NCBI GenBank assembly: GCA_934504345.1
Contig: CAKSVR010000054.1
Coordinates: 1-13,312, forward strand
Source: an uncultured Agathobaculum sp.
GTDB lineage: Bacteria > Bacillota > Clostridia > Oscillospirales > Butyricicoccaceae
Direction: 5' to 3'
DNA: 13,312 nucleotides
The translations under genes were made by a program, and so were the position numbers. The notes below the pieces were generated by a model, which worked only from the letters and a program-made list of their open reading frames with translations, was not told the origin of the DNA and searched no databases. This document shows positions 6,840 through 13,312 of the stretch, piece after piece. Positions within the stretch are counted from its first letter, which is position 1. Each line of letters starts with the position of its first letter.

Positions 6840-8843
6840 ATGGCAGTTATTCACGAATTATCTCCGCATCTTGCGGACCTGATCGCTGCGGGCGAGGTTG
6901 TTGAACGGCCATCCTCCGTGGCAAAGGAGCTCGTAGAAAATGCAATAGATGCGGGCTCTACCCGTATCACGGTAGAGATCGAAAACGGCGGCATCACCTA
7001 TCTGCGTATTGCGGATAACGGCTGCGGTATGTCGGCAGAGGATGCGCCGGTGGCGTTCCGCCGCCATGCGACAAGCAAGCTGCGCTCCGAGGAGGATCTG
7101 AATGCCATCGGTACGCTGGGCTTTCGCGGCGAGGCGCTGGCAGCGATTTCGTCTGTCACCCGTATCGACCTGTTTACCCGTCAGGCAAATTCTATCGCAG
7201 GTCTGCACCTGCACCTTGAAGCAGGGGATATTCAGACACAGGAGGAGGCCGGCTGTCCGGAGGGCACGACCATTGTGGTACGCGACCTGTTCTACAACAC
7301 ACCGGCACGCATGAAGTTCCTCAAAAAGGACTTCACCGAGGCAGGCTATATTCTGAGTGTGGTACAGCACGCGGCGCTCTCCCATCCGGAGATTGCGTTC
7401 ACGCTGATCCGCGACGGCAAGCAGGTATTTTCGTCGGACGGCAAGGGAAAGCTGATCGCACCGGTATTCGGTGTGTTCGGCAAGGAAATGACCGCGAATA
7501 TGATCGAGGTGCCGGCGACCGAGCATAATGGACTGACGGTGCATGGCTACATTGTCAAGCCGCACGCGGGCCGCGCGAACCGATCGATGCAGCACTTTTT
7601 CGTCAACGGGCGTTATGTCAAGAGCCGTCTGATGCAGGCGGCGATGGAAGAAGCCTACCGCAACGCCATCATCACGGGCAAATACCCGTCCGGCGCGATT
7701 TTTCTCGATCTGCCGCTGTCGGCAGTCGATGTCAATGTGCATCCGGCCAAAACAGAGGTCAAGTTCTCACAGGAGAAGCCGGTTTTCGAGGCGGTATATA
7801 TCGCGTGCAAGAATGCACTTGCAGCGAACGACAATATGCCGCAGCTGGAGCACAAAGATAAAGAAGCAGCTGCCAAGCCGCGCGAGGACAACCTGACACA
7901 CGAGCAGCAGCGTTTCGCTATCCCGAAGCCGGCAGAGCCCGTACCGTACACCCCGACGAGCAGCAAGCCGAATCTGACCTCTCCGCCAATCAAGGAAAAA
8001 GAGGCGGAAGTTCCCGATTTGGAGGATTTTCTCGTGTCCATTACGCCCAAGGCGGAAAAACCGCGCAGCGGCTCGAGCTATCTGTCCGCGCCGCGCATTC
8101 TGCAGGAGGAACATCCGCAGGATCCGGTATATCAGCCGATAGAAGCAATCGCAGAGGCCGCTTCTGTTGTTTCTGCACCGGCGCCGGAGCCTGAGGAGGA
8201 GCCGATGGTCGTTGTGCCGCCTGTCGGAGCGGTATCCGAACCGAAACAGCAGCTGCAAAGGTTCGAACCACTGGACACCGGTGTGCGCGTGATCGGCGAG
8301 TGCTTCCAGACGTACATTATTGCCGAGGACAAGGACGGCCTGATCCTGATCGACAAGCACGCCGCGCATGAACGCATCCTGTTCAACAAACTGCGCGCGG
8401 AAACCGATATGCCGCAGCAGCAGCTTCTCACGCCTGTAATCGTTGAGCTGACCGGCGAGGAAGCCGCCGCTGTGCAGTCCCAGATTGAGGACATTCGCCG
8501 GGCAGGCTTTGCCATCGACGCATTCGGCGAGAACAGCTTTGCCGTTCGCAGTGTGCCCGCTTATCTGGACAGCGGCGATGTGCAGAGTGTTATCGGTGAA
8601 CTGGCAGAAAAGGCCATGAACAGCCGCAGCACGGTTCCCGACCGTCTGGACGATCTGATCCACACGGTTGCGTGCAAGGCGGCCATTAAGGCGGGCAAGC
8701 CCACCACGATGACCGAGCTTCAGGACCTGTGCGAGCGGGTGCTGAACGATGATAACGTGCGTTCGTGTCCGCATGGCAGGCCGACCACGGTGCGCCTGAC
8801 AAAATATGAGCTTGACAAAATGTTCAAGCGTGTAAATCAATAA
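6840..8843 (+). CDS. mutL: DNA mismatch repair protein MutL (endonuclease-type)
   Basis: MutL couples MutS recognition to strand incision. The GHKL ATPase is complete: catalytic E33 in LVENAIDAG, DNGCGM at 59-64, TLGFRGEAL at 92-100, and the RDLFYNTPARMKFLKK loop. A long Pro/Glu-rich linker covers about residues 345-475. The C-terminal domain carries metal-site motifs: D505-K-H-A-A-H-E511, A-C612-K-A-A-I-K and S-C643-P-H-G-R-P. This fits MutL of bacteria without MutH, which nicks DNA itself. In the first motif the usual final glutamate (DQHAxxExxxxE) is Asn516. A candidate beta-clamp motif QQLLTP lies at 527-532. The start is fixed by the conserved opening LSPHLADLIAAGEVVERPSSV, although the ribosome site is weak and distant. 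The length of 667 aa is normal. It is followed 16 bp later by miaA. Confidence 0.96.
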   Translation: MAVIHELSPHLADLIAAGEVVERPSSVAKELVENAIDAGSTRITVEIENGGITYLRIADNGCGMSAEDAPVAFRRHATSKLRSEEDLNAIGTLGFRGEALAAISSVTRIDLFTRQANSIAGLHLHLEAGDIQTQEEAGCPEGTTIVVRDLFYNTPARMKFLKKDFTEAGYILSVVQHAALSHPEIAFTLIRDGKQVFSSDGKGKLIAPVFGVFGKEMTANMIEVPATEHNGLTVHGYIVKPHAGRANRSMQHFFVNGRYVKSRLMQAAMEEAYRNAIITGKYPSGAIFLDLPLSAVDVNVHPAKTEVKFSQEKPVFEAVYIACKNALAANDNMPQLEHKDKEAAAKPREDNLTHEQQRFAIPKPAEPVPYTPTSSKPNLTSPPIKEKEAEVPDLEDFLVSITPKAEKPRSGSSYLSAPRILQEEHPQDPVYQPIEAIAEAASVVSAPAPEPEEEPMVVVPPVGAVSEPKQQLQRFEPLDTGVRVIGECFQTYIIAEDKDGLILIDKHAAHERILFNKLRAETDMPQQQLLTPVIVELTGEEAAAVQSQIEDIRRAGFAIDAFGENSFAVRSVPAYLDSGDVQSVIGELAEKAMNSRSTVPDRLDDLIHTVACKAAIKAGKPTTMTELQDLCERVLNDDNVRSCPHGRPTTVRLTKYELDKMFKRVNQ

Positions 8844-8859
8844 AAAGTGAGGAAACAGC

Positions 8860-9801
8860 ATGGAAAACCGTTTGATCTGCGTTTGCGGACCGACTGCAAG
8901 CGGTAAAACCGCTTTATCGGTCGCGCTGGCGCAGCAACTGCATACCGAGATCATCTCTGCGGATTCCATGCAGATATACCGCGAGATGGATATTGGTACG
9001 GCAAAGCCGGATATGGCCGAGCGGCAGGGCGTGTCGCACCACCTGTTCGATGTATGCGACCCCGGAGAAACGTTTTCGGTGGCGCGGTATGTCGAACTGG
9101 CTGATACCGCCGCACAGGATATTCTCTCGCGCGGCATGGTGCCGATCGTGGTCGGCGGAACCGGTCTGTACATGGATGCGCTGATCGAATGCAGTACATT
9201 TTCCGGCGATGAAACCGATCTGAACGTGCGTGAGAAGTATCAGCGCATGGCGGAGGAGCAGGGTAATCAGGCAGTGCATGACTGTCTTGCCAAGGTCGAT
9301 CCTGCCGGTGCGGAACGGCTGCACCCGAACAATCTGAAACGTGTTATCCGCGCACTCGAGGTATACGAGCAGACCGGCATGACGATCGATGAGCTCAATC
9401 GCAAAAATAAGCGGCCTGAGCCCAAATATAACGCCATAAAAATCGGCGTATGCCCGACGGAACGCGAAATGCTGTACGACCGCATCAACCGCCGGGTCGA
9501 TCTGATGCTGCAAAACGGTCTGCTGGAAGAAACCAAACGACTGGTGGAGCGCGGTCTGCTGACCGGAACAGCGGCACAGGCCATCGGTTACAAAGAGCTG
9601 CTCGGATACCTGAATGGGGAGCAAACACTGGAAGAATGTGCCGAATTGCTTAAACGCCGCAGCAGAAATTATGCGAAACGTCAGCTGACATGGATGAAAA
9701 GGGATGACAGCATCCACTGGATATATTATAATAAGGGTGAAGATCTTCCGTTCGTCTTACAGGAAACGACAAAATATCTCCAAAACCACGGTGTACAATG
9801 A
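8860..9801 (+). CDS. miaA: tRNA dimethylallyltransferase MiaA
   Basis: MiaA transfers a dimethylallyl group from DMAPP to N6 of A37 in tRNAs that read UNN codons, making i6A, the substrate of MiaB. It is a cytoplasmic P-loop enzyme. Visible motifs are the P-loop GPTASGKT at 10-17, the ISADSMQIYREMDIGTAKP block with the catalytic Asp, HHLFDV, VGGTGLYMDALIE, and the tRNA-contacting C-terminal part with AIGYKELLGYL and RRSRNYAKRQLTWMKRD. The length of 313 aa is typical. GAGG at 8849-8852 is 7 nt before the ATG, 16 bp after mutL. The stop is 35 bp before hfq; miaA-hfq adjacency is widespread in bacteria. Confidence 0.97.
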   Translation: MENRLICVCGPTASGKTALSVALAQQLHTEIISADSMQIYREMDIGTAKPDMAERQGVSHHLFDVCDPGETFSVARYVELADTAAQDILSRGMVPIVVGGTGLYMDALIECSTFSGDETDLNVREKYQRMAEEQGNQAVHDCLAKVDPAGAERLHPNNLKRVIRALEVYEQTGMTIDELNRKNKRPEPKYNAIKIGVCPTEREMLYDRINRRVDLMLQNGLLEETKRLVERGLLTGTAAQAIGYKELLGYLNGEQTLEECAELLKRRSRNYAKRQLTWMKRDDSIHWIYYNKGEDLPFVLQETTKYLQNHGVQ

Positions 9802-9824
9802 TACCATAAATTGTAAATTCAACT

Positions 9825-9830
9825 GGAGGA
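9825..9830 (+). promoter_or_regulatory. Shine-Dalgarno site for the GTG start of hfq
   Basis: GGAGGA lies 6 nt before GTG 9837. No in-frame ATG is near enough to compete and the next residues match the Hfq N-terminus, so this site supports a GTG start. Confidence 0.8.
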
Positions 9831-9836
9831 ATCATT

Positions 9837-10082
9837 GTGCGAAACGAAATCAATCTGCAGGACAGAATGCTGAGCGCGCTGCGCCAGCAGGCTCAGAACA
9901 TCACGGTATTTTTGACGAACGGTTTTCAAATGCGGGGTATTGTCCGCGGGTTTGATAGCTTCGTTGTGATTCTGGAGAGCGACGGCAAACAGCAAATGAT
10001 CTACAAGCACGCGATCTCTACCCTGATCCCGCAGCATCATGTGGAGCTTCATGCACCGCGAGGGGAGCGTGCGGAACAGTAA
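9837..10082 (+). CDS. hfq: RNA chaperone Hfq
   Basis: Hfq is an Sm-fold hexamer that binds small RNAs and A-rich mRNA segments. The 81-residue product shows the Sm1 region (NLQDRMLSALRQ, VFLTNGFQMRGIVRGFDSF) and the Sm2 signature IYKHAISTLIP with Y56, K57 and H58 of the proximal pore. Q8, D9, F39 and F42 match conserved proximal-face positions. The lateral rim that is RRER in E. coli reads RQQA here, keeping only R16, so rim-dependent sRNA annealing may be weak, as reported for several Gram-positive Hfqs. Position 31 is Gln rather than Lys. The C-terminal tail is short. The start is GTG with GGAGGA 6 nt upstream. It lies 35 bp after miaA and 18 bp before the adaptor-like gene. Confidence 0.95.
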   Translation: MRNEINLQDRMLSALRQQAQNITVFLTNGFQMRGIVRGFDSFVVILESDGKQQMIYKHAISTLIPQHHVELHAPRGERAEQ

Positions 10083-10100
10083 AATATATGAGGTCTTTAC

Positions 10101-11387
10101 ATGGGACAACAAACAGGCAACAACAAACAAAAGCACCGCAAACGGCGGTCGGACGGCGGAAACCGCATCGTCCTGCTGCTCGCGGCGGCGCTGATCGTGA
10201 TTTATGTGGGCGGGCGGCTGTCCAACGCCTTTTCGGCAGCGCCGGAAACCACACCGGCTCTGCGTGTTACAGTGAACGACAGCTTCACGGCAGACGGCTG
10301 GTTCTTCCGCGATGAAGAGCCGATCACCAGTGTGTCGGGTGAAAACGTCAAGCACATTGTATATAGCGGCGAGCGTGTCCAGCAGGATGCGCCGCTGGCG
10401 ATCATCTACTCGGATGAGCAGTCGCTGGAGCTCAGCCGTCAGCTGGATCCGCTGGAAGAACGCATTGCACTGCTGGATACGGCTTTGCAGTCCGCTTCGG
10501 ACAGCTCGAACACAGCCAAGCTGGATCAGGTCATCACGATGACCGTTGAACAGATGGCTTCACAGGTCAAAGACGGCACGGGCTCGGCGGTAGCCTCCTC
10601 GGCGGCCAATCTGCGGACACTTGCGCTCCGCCGGGAGGCCGGCAGTGTGGATACCACCGAAGTTACTGCGGAACGCGATGCGCTGACCTCCGAGCAGACC
10701 ATGCTCGAGCGACAGCTGTCCGGTCGCACAACCAAGCTGACGGCTTCGTCCTCGGGCTACTTTTCCGAGGTGGTGGATGGCTACGAGAATCTGCTCACGC
10801 CGGATGCACTGACAGAAATGACGCCCTCGCAGTTCGAGGAACTGACACAGCAGGCACCGGAGTCCGATGCGAACACGCTGGGCAAGATCGTCAAGGGCTT
10901 CAGCTGGTATATGGCGGCTGAGATCCCTGCCGAGCAGGCCGAGCGCCTCACGATCGGACAGGCTCTGACCGTGAATTTCACGCAGGCTTCGATGGACTCT
11001 GCGGTAACGGTTTATGCCATCAATCAGGAGCAGGACAGCGACACTGCTCTGCTGGTGATGGAAGGCACACAGTTCAGCAGTGAGATGGTTTCCATGCGTG
11101 AACAGCCGGTCGAGATCATCATTGCAACGTATACCGGCCTGAAAGTGCCCAAATCCGCCGTCCGCATTCAGGAATACACGGACAGCAGCGGCAAGGTTCA
11201 GCAGCAGGAGGGCGTGTTCATCCTCAGCGGCTCGATCCAGAAATTCAAGCTCATCAACAAGCTGTTCGATGCAGACGATTATTACGTTGTCGAACAGAGT
11301 GCGACCAACTCCGATATGCTGGTCGAAAGAGATCAGGTTATCGTTCAAGGTAAAAATCTGCAAAATAATATGGTGGTGAAGACATGA
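10101..11387 (+). CDS. Membrane-anchored HlyD/RND-adaptor-like protein
   Basis: This 428-residue protein resembles the adaptor (membrane-fusion) half of efflux or secretion systems. A basic N-terminus (KQKHRKRRSDGG) precedes one membrane segment at about 23-40 (IVLLLAAALIVIYV), so the rest should face outside the cell. A beta-rich lipoyl-like half-motif follows (SGENVKHIVYSGERVQQDAPLAII). Two short helical stretches (about 104-135 and 190-215) are in the place of an adaptor hairpin, then the second lipoyl half (TKLTASSSGYFSEVVDGYE) and a beta-barrel-like C-terminal half. GAGG at 10090-10093 supports the ATG. No inner-membrane pump or ABC transporter gene is adjacent; instead it overlaps yggS by 4 nt and precedes sepF. 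Similar proteins occur in Clostridia at this locus as unassigned HlyD-like proteins. A cell-envelope or division role is an inference from context; no function is established. Confidence 0.75.
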   Translation: MGQQTGNNKQKHRKRRSDGGNRIVLLLAAALIVIYVGGRLSNAFSAAPETTPALRVTVNDSFTADGWFFRDEEPITSVSGENVKHIVYSGERVQQDAPLAIIYSDEQSLELSRQLDPLEERIALLDTALQSASDSSNTAKLDQVITMTVEQMASQVKDGTGSAVASSAANLRTLALRREAGSVDTTEVTAERDALTSEQTMLERQLSGRTTKLTASSSGYFSEVVDGYENLLTPDALTEMTPSQFEELTQQAPESDANTLGKIVKGFSWYMAAEIPAEQAERLTIGQALTVNFTQASMDSAVTVYAINQEQDSDTALLVMEGTQFSSEMVSMREQPVEIIIATYTGLKVPKSAVRIQEYTDSSGKVQQQEGVFILSGSIQKFKLINKLFDADDYYVVEQSATNSDMLVERDQVIVQGKNLQNNMVVKT

Positions 11388-12109
11388 CGGAACAAGAAAA
11401 AAGAGAATTGCAGCAGCGTGTTCAGTCTGTAATTGAGCGCGTGAACAATGCCGCCGTCAAGGCGGGCCGTGACCCGAAAGAGATCATACTGGTAGCTGCG
11501 ACTAAAATGAATGATGCAGAGCGCGTACAGGCTGCGATCGAGGCCGGTATCAAGGTCTGCGGCGAGAACCGCGTGCAGGAGCTGCAGGAAAAATATGAGC
11601 AGAATGCCTATGCGGGCGCAGATCTGCAGTTTATCGGCACGCTCCAGACCAACAAGGTAAAATACCTGATCGGCAAGGTATCGCTGATCCAGTCGGTCGG
11701 TTCGGTGCATCTGGGTGAGGCGATCGCCAAGGAAGCCGAAAAACGAGGCGTATGTCAGGATATTCTTCTGGAGGTAAATATCGGAAGAGAAACCGCAAAA
11801 AGCGGTCTGCCGCCCGAAGAACTGCACGATGCAATCGTAAAATTGAGTGCGAAAAAGTCCGTTCACATCCGCGGTCTGATGGCGATTCCGCCCGTTGCGG
11901 ATGAAAAAACAAAAAATGCAAACTATTTTAACGAAATGCATCAAGTATTTATTGACATTTTGACGAAAAAATACGATAATGTAGATATGGATTATTTGTC
12001 GATGGGAATGACGAATGATTTTGAAACGGCGATTGCGTGCGGCGCGAACATGGTTCGTGTCGGCACGGCGATCTTTGGCGCACGGCCGTATCAGATCGTT
12101 TCGCCTTAA
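11384..12109 (+). CDS. yggS: PLP-binding homeostasis protein YggS/YlmE (PLPBP/COG0325 family)
   Basis: This cytoplasmic, monomeric TIM-barrel protein binds pyridoxal phosphate and keeps the vitamin B6 and amino-acid pools balanced; no enzymatic reaction is firmly known. The PLP lysine is K41 in LVAATKMNDAE. Other family blocks are GENRVQELQEKYE, FIGTLQTNKVKYL, LLEVNIGRETAKSGLPPEEL, RGLMAIPP, and the phosphate-binding end LSMGMTNDFETAIACGANM followed by RVGTAIFGARPY. The length of 241 aa is normal. The ATG overlaps the upstream gene's stop (ATGA, 11384-11387), so it is translationally coupled. In Bacillus the orthologue ylmE precedes sepF (ylmF), as here. Its 3' part (about 11890-12010) is notably AT-rich relative to neighbours and contains a promoter (see 11952-11980). 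Confidence 0.95.
   Translation: MTEQEKRELQQRVQSVIERVNNAAVKAGRDPKEIILVAATKMNDAERVQAAIEAGIKVCGENRVQELQEKYEQNAYAGADLQFIGTLQTNKVKYLIGKVSLIQSVGSVHLGEAIAKEAEKRGVCQDILLEVNIGRETAKSGLPPEELHDAIVKLSAKKSVHIRGLMAIPPVADEKTKNANYFNEMHQVFIDILTKKYDNVDMDYLSMGMTNDFETAIACGANMVRVGTAIFGARPYQIVSP
11952..11980 (+). promoter_or_regulatory. Sigma-A promoter inside yggS, driving sepF-yggT
   Basis: The -35 is a perfect TTGACA at 11952-11957. The spacer is exactly 17 bp (11958-11974) and the -10 is GATAAT at 11975-11980, five of six to consensus. The predicted start near 11987 gives a leader of about 140 nt before sepF at 12130. It lies within the yggS coding sequence, in a patch of AT-rich codons unlike the GC-rich usage around it. 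This is the best promoter match I found in the window. Confidence 0.7.
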
Positions 12110-12114
12110 AACAT

Positions 12115-12121
12115 AAGGAGG
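12115..12121 (+). promoter_or_regulatory. Strong Shine-Dalgarno site of sepF
   Basis: AAGGAGG is a near-perfect anti-16S match 8 nt before ATG 12130. It rules out the in-frame ATG at 12037, which lies inside yggS and would add 31 residues unlike SepF. Confidence 0.8.
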
Positions 12122-12129
12122 AACTTTGC

Positions 12130-12609
12130 ATGAGTTTCAAAGGCTTGATCGATTGGGTTAAGGGCGGAGATATGGAAGACGATTACGAAGAGGAAATGCC
12201 CCGTCAGAGAAGTGACGAACCCGAAACGGAAGCAGCATCGTCCTATAACAATAGAAGATCGTTTGACAGCACCGCTGCACAGGATGCGCCGCAGACGCGC
12301 CGCAGCGATAAAGTAGTAAACATCAATACGACTACGCAGCTGGCAGTTGTTCTGGTAAAGCCGGATCGCTTCGAGGCGGCGGCCGAGATCGCGGATCATC
12401 TGAAGGACAAGCGCACGGTCGTGCTCAATCTGGAGCAGACCAACAAGGATATTGCCCGCCGTCTGGTGGACTTTCTGAGCGGTGTTGCCTATGCAAATGA
12501 AGGAAAGATCAAAAAGGTCGCAAACAGCACTTATATCATCACGCCGTATAACGTGGATATTATGGGCGATCTGATCGATGAGCTGGAAAACAGCGGTATG
12601 TACTTCTGA
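12130..12609 (+). CDS. sepF: Cell division protein SepF
   Basis: SepF tethers FtsZ to the membrane and bundles its filaments at the septum, overlapping the FtsA role. The 159-residue product has the three SepF parts. An N-terminal amphipathic helix (MSFKGLIDWVKGG) should bind the membrane. An acidic, low-complexity linker covers about 15-70. The globular FtsZ-binding core runs from about residue 65 to the end (VVNINTTTQLAVVLVKPDRF, DHLKDKRTVVLNLEQTNKD, RRLVDFLSGVAYANEGKIKK, NSTYIITPYNVDIMGD). The length is typical. The start is ATG 12130, set by AAGGAGG. It is 20 bp after yggS and probably has its own promoter within that gene. No ftsZ or ftsA is in the window. Confidence 0.95.
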   Translation: MSFKGLIDWVKGGDMEDDYEEEMPRQRSDEPETEAASSYNNRRSFDSTAAQDAPQTRRSDKVVNINTTTQLAVVLVKPDRFEAAAEIADHLKDKRTVVLNLEQTNKDIARRLVDFLSGVAYANEGKIKKVANSTYIITPYNVDIMGDLIDELENSGMYF

Positions 12610-12618
12610 GCGTAAACC

Positions 12619-12897
12619 GTGAATAATATCGTGAATATCATTGTGATACATTTTGTCGGCAGTCTGCTGAGTATTCTGCAGTTTATGTTTTTTGCACGGG
12701 CGATAATGAGCTGGTTTGTGCAGGGCGGCAGTTCCAAGATCTATGAGTTTCTGTGCTTTGTTACCGAGCCGATCATCCAGCCCTTTCGCAGTTTGCTGAG
12801 CTGCGTGAGTGCGCTGCGGAACAGTCCGTTTGATTTCGCGTTTATGCTGGCATTCTTTGTTCTGATCATTTTGGAACAATTGGTATATATGCTTTAA
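12619..12897 (+). CDS. yggT: YggT (YlmG) family small membrane protein
   Basis: This 92-residue integral membrane protein of the YggT/YlmG family has two hydrophobic segments (about 4-33, and 70-92 at the C-terminus). Between them is the family motif around TEPIIQPFRSLL. Homologues are linked to envelope and nucleoid or division organisation, but the molecular function is unclear. The start is GTG, 9 bp after the sepF stop, with no strong ribosome site (only GAG over the sepF stop), so translation probably depends on coupling to sepF. It occupies the ylmG position of the Bacillus ylm cluster. In Bacillus ylmH, an S4-type RNA-binding gene, follows and leads to divIVA; here ylmH is absent and divIVA comes next after a terminator. 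Confidence 0.88.
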   Translation: MNNIVNIIVIHFVGSLLSILQFMFFARAIMSWFVQGGSSKIYEFLCFVTEPIIQPFRSLLSCVSALRNSPFDFAFMLAFFVLIILEQLVYML

Positions 12898-12922
12898 GCC
12901 TGCCGGGCAAACAGCGTAAATT

Positions 12923-12948
12923 TGGTCGGGCCTCGTCCGGCCATTTTT
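12923..12948 (+). terminator. Rho-independent terminator between yggT and divIVA
   Basis: An 8-bp stem TGGTCGGG (12923-12930) pairs with TCCGGCCA (12936-12943) through two G-U wobbles. The loop is CCTCG, followed at once by five Ts (12944-12948). It begins 25 bp after the yggT stop and 44 bp before the divIVA ATG. The short T-run suggests partial read-through is possible. Confidence 0.65.
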
Positions 12949-12991
12949 CCGTGCTGTGCGGCAAAATGATAGAAAGACGGAGGAAAAACAT

Positions 12992-13312
12992 ATGACGGTG
13001 CAGGAAATACAGGAAATCGGCTTTGAGAAAGCGGTTTTCGGCGGCTATGATATGAAGTCTGTCGATACGTTTCTGGAGCGTGTTGCAGAGGAATTTGCAG
13101 CGATGCAGAAAGAAAATGCCGCGTTAAAGGCAAAAATGAAGGTGCTGGTCGATAAGATCGAGGAGTACCGCGGTGTAGAGGATGGAATGCGCCGTACGCT
13201 GATGAGCGCGCAGTCGATCGCGCAGGACACGATCGATAAAGCAAAGCAGGAAGCGGAAAGCATCGTCGCTTCTGCAAAGGACGAAACCGAGAACAAGGTA
13301 AAGGCCACGCAG
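12992..13312 (+). CDS. divIVA: DivIVA domain protein, 3' end cut by the window
   Basis: DivIVA proteins are coiled-coil scaffolds that gather at negatively curved membrane (septa and poles) and recruit division or growth partners. The first 107 codons are present with no stop before the window end. The N-terminal membrane-binding domain is visible: IGFEKAVFGGYDMKSVDTFLERV at about 9-31, matching the usual F-x-x-x-F-x-G-Y-x-x-x-x-V-D-x-F-L pattern. F16 is in the place of the membrane-inserting Phe, but the neighbouring Arg of Bacillus DivIVA is Gly17. Heptad-like coiled coil follows from about residue 32, with an Ala/Lys/Glu-rich helix at the cut end. GGAGG at 12979-12983 is 8 nt before the ATG. 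Since a terminator precedes it, it may rely on read-through or a promoter I cannot identify. The total length is unknown. Confidence 0.9.
   Translation, partial: MTVQEIQEIGFEKAVFGGYDMKSVDTFLERVAEEFAAMQKENAALKAKMKVLVDKIEEYRGVEDGMRRTLMSAQSIAQDTIDKAKQEAESIVASAKDETENKVKATQ

Noticed and set aside
8812..8843. TTGACA at the end of mutL as a promoter for miaA-hfq
   Set aside because: No acceptable -10 is found at 16-18 bp spacing; the nearest candidates match only about three of six bases.
9794..9799. TACAAT at the miaA stop as an hfq promoter
   Set aside because: There is no -35 at proper spacing and the TG is directly adjacent rather than one base away, so it is not an extended -10.
12037..12129. 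N-terminal extension of sepF from an upstream in-frame ATG
   Set aside because: It lies within yggS, has no ribosome site, and the AAGGAGG before ATG 12130 together with the conserved MSFKG start fix the shorter form.
12881..12889. TGG-TATATA extended -10 near the end of yggT as a divIVA promoter
   Set aside because: There is no matching -35, and transcripts from it would run straight into the terminator at 12923-12948.
1..13312. CRISPR array, tRNA or rRNA gene, prophage or defence system
   Set aside because: I saw no regularly spaced repeats, no tRNA-like or rRNA-like segments, and every sizeable + strand frame is explained by a housekeeping or conserved family.

Overview
The window looks like a chromosomal housekeeping segment from a fairly GC-rich member of the Clostridia (Bacillota). 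Three things point there: the gene order miaB-mutS-mutL-miaA-hfq, a ylmE/sepF/yggT/divIVA division block, and strong purine-rich Shine-Dalgarno sites. An Oscillospirales-type gut organism is a reasonable guess, but it rests on gene order and codon use only. All genes are on the + strand and closely packed. The long open frames on the - strand are antisense shadows created by GC-biased third codon positions.

Layout. Bases 1-110 are non-coding and hold several short inverted repeats in a row, resembling the end of an IS200/IS605-type element or its guide-RNA tail. An extended -10 promoter (about 123-151) then starts the gene train. First comes a pair of uncharacterised radical-SAM genes: a B12-binding radical SAM protein of the TIGR03960 type, probably starting at TTG 184, and an overlapping DUF2344/TIGR03936 protein. 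Next are miaB, mutS, a 139-bp gap, mutL, miaA, GTG-started hfq, a membrane-anchored HlyD/RND-adaptor-like protein, the PLP-homeostasis gene yggS (ylmE), sepF, yggT (ylmG), a probable terminator, and the 5' part of divIVA, which runs off the window end.

How the genes fit together. MiaA prenylates A37 of tRNAs and MiaB methylthiolates the product. The two genes flank the MutS/MutL mismatch-repair pair, with Hfq directly after miaA. The last third is the division block: SepF anchors FtsZ to the membrane, YggT is a small membrane protein, and DivIVA marks curved membrane and poles. A near-consensus sigma-A promoter (TTGACA, 17 bp, GATAAT) lies inside yggS and probably gives sepF-yggT its own transcription.

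I found no phage, CRISPR, toxin-antitoxin or defence system. The best leads are the inverted-repeat cluster at the left edge, the radical-SAM pair with a second CxxxCxxC cluster, the orphan adaptor-like protein between hfq and yggS, and the internal promoter before sepF.
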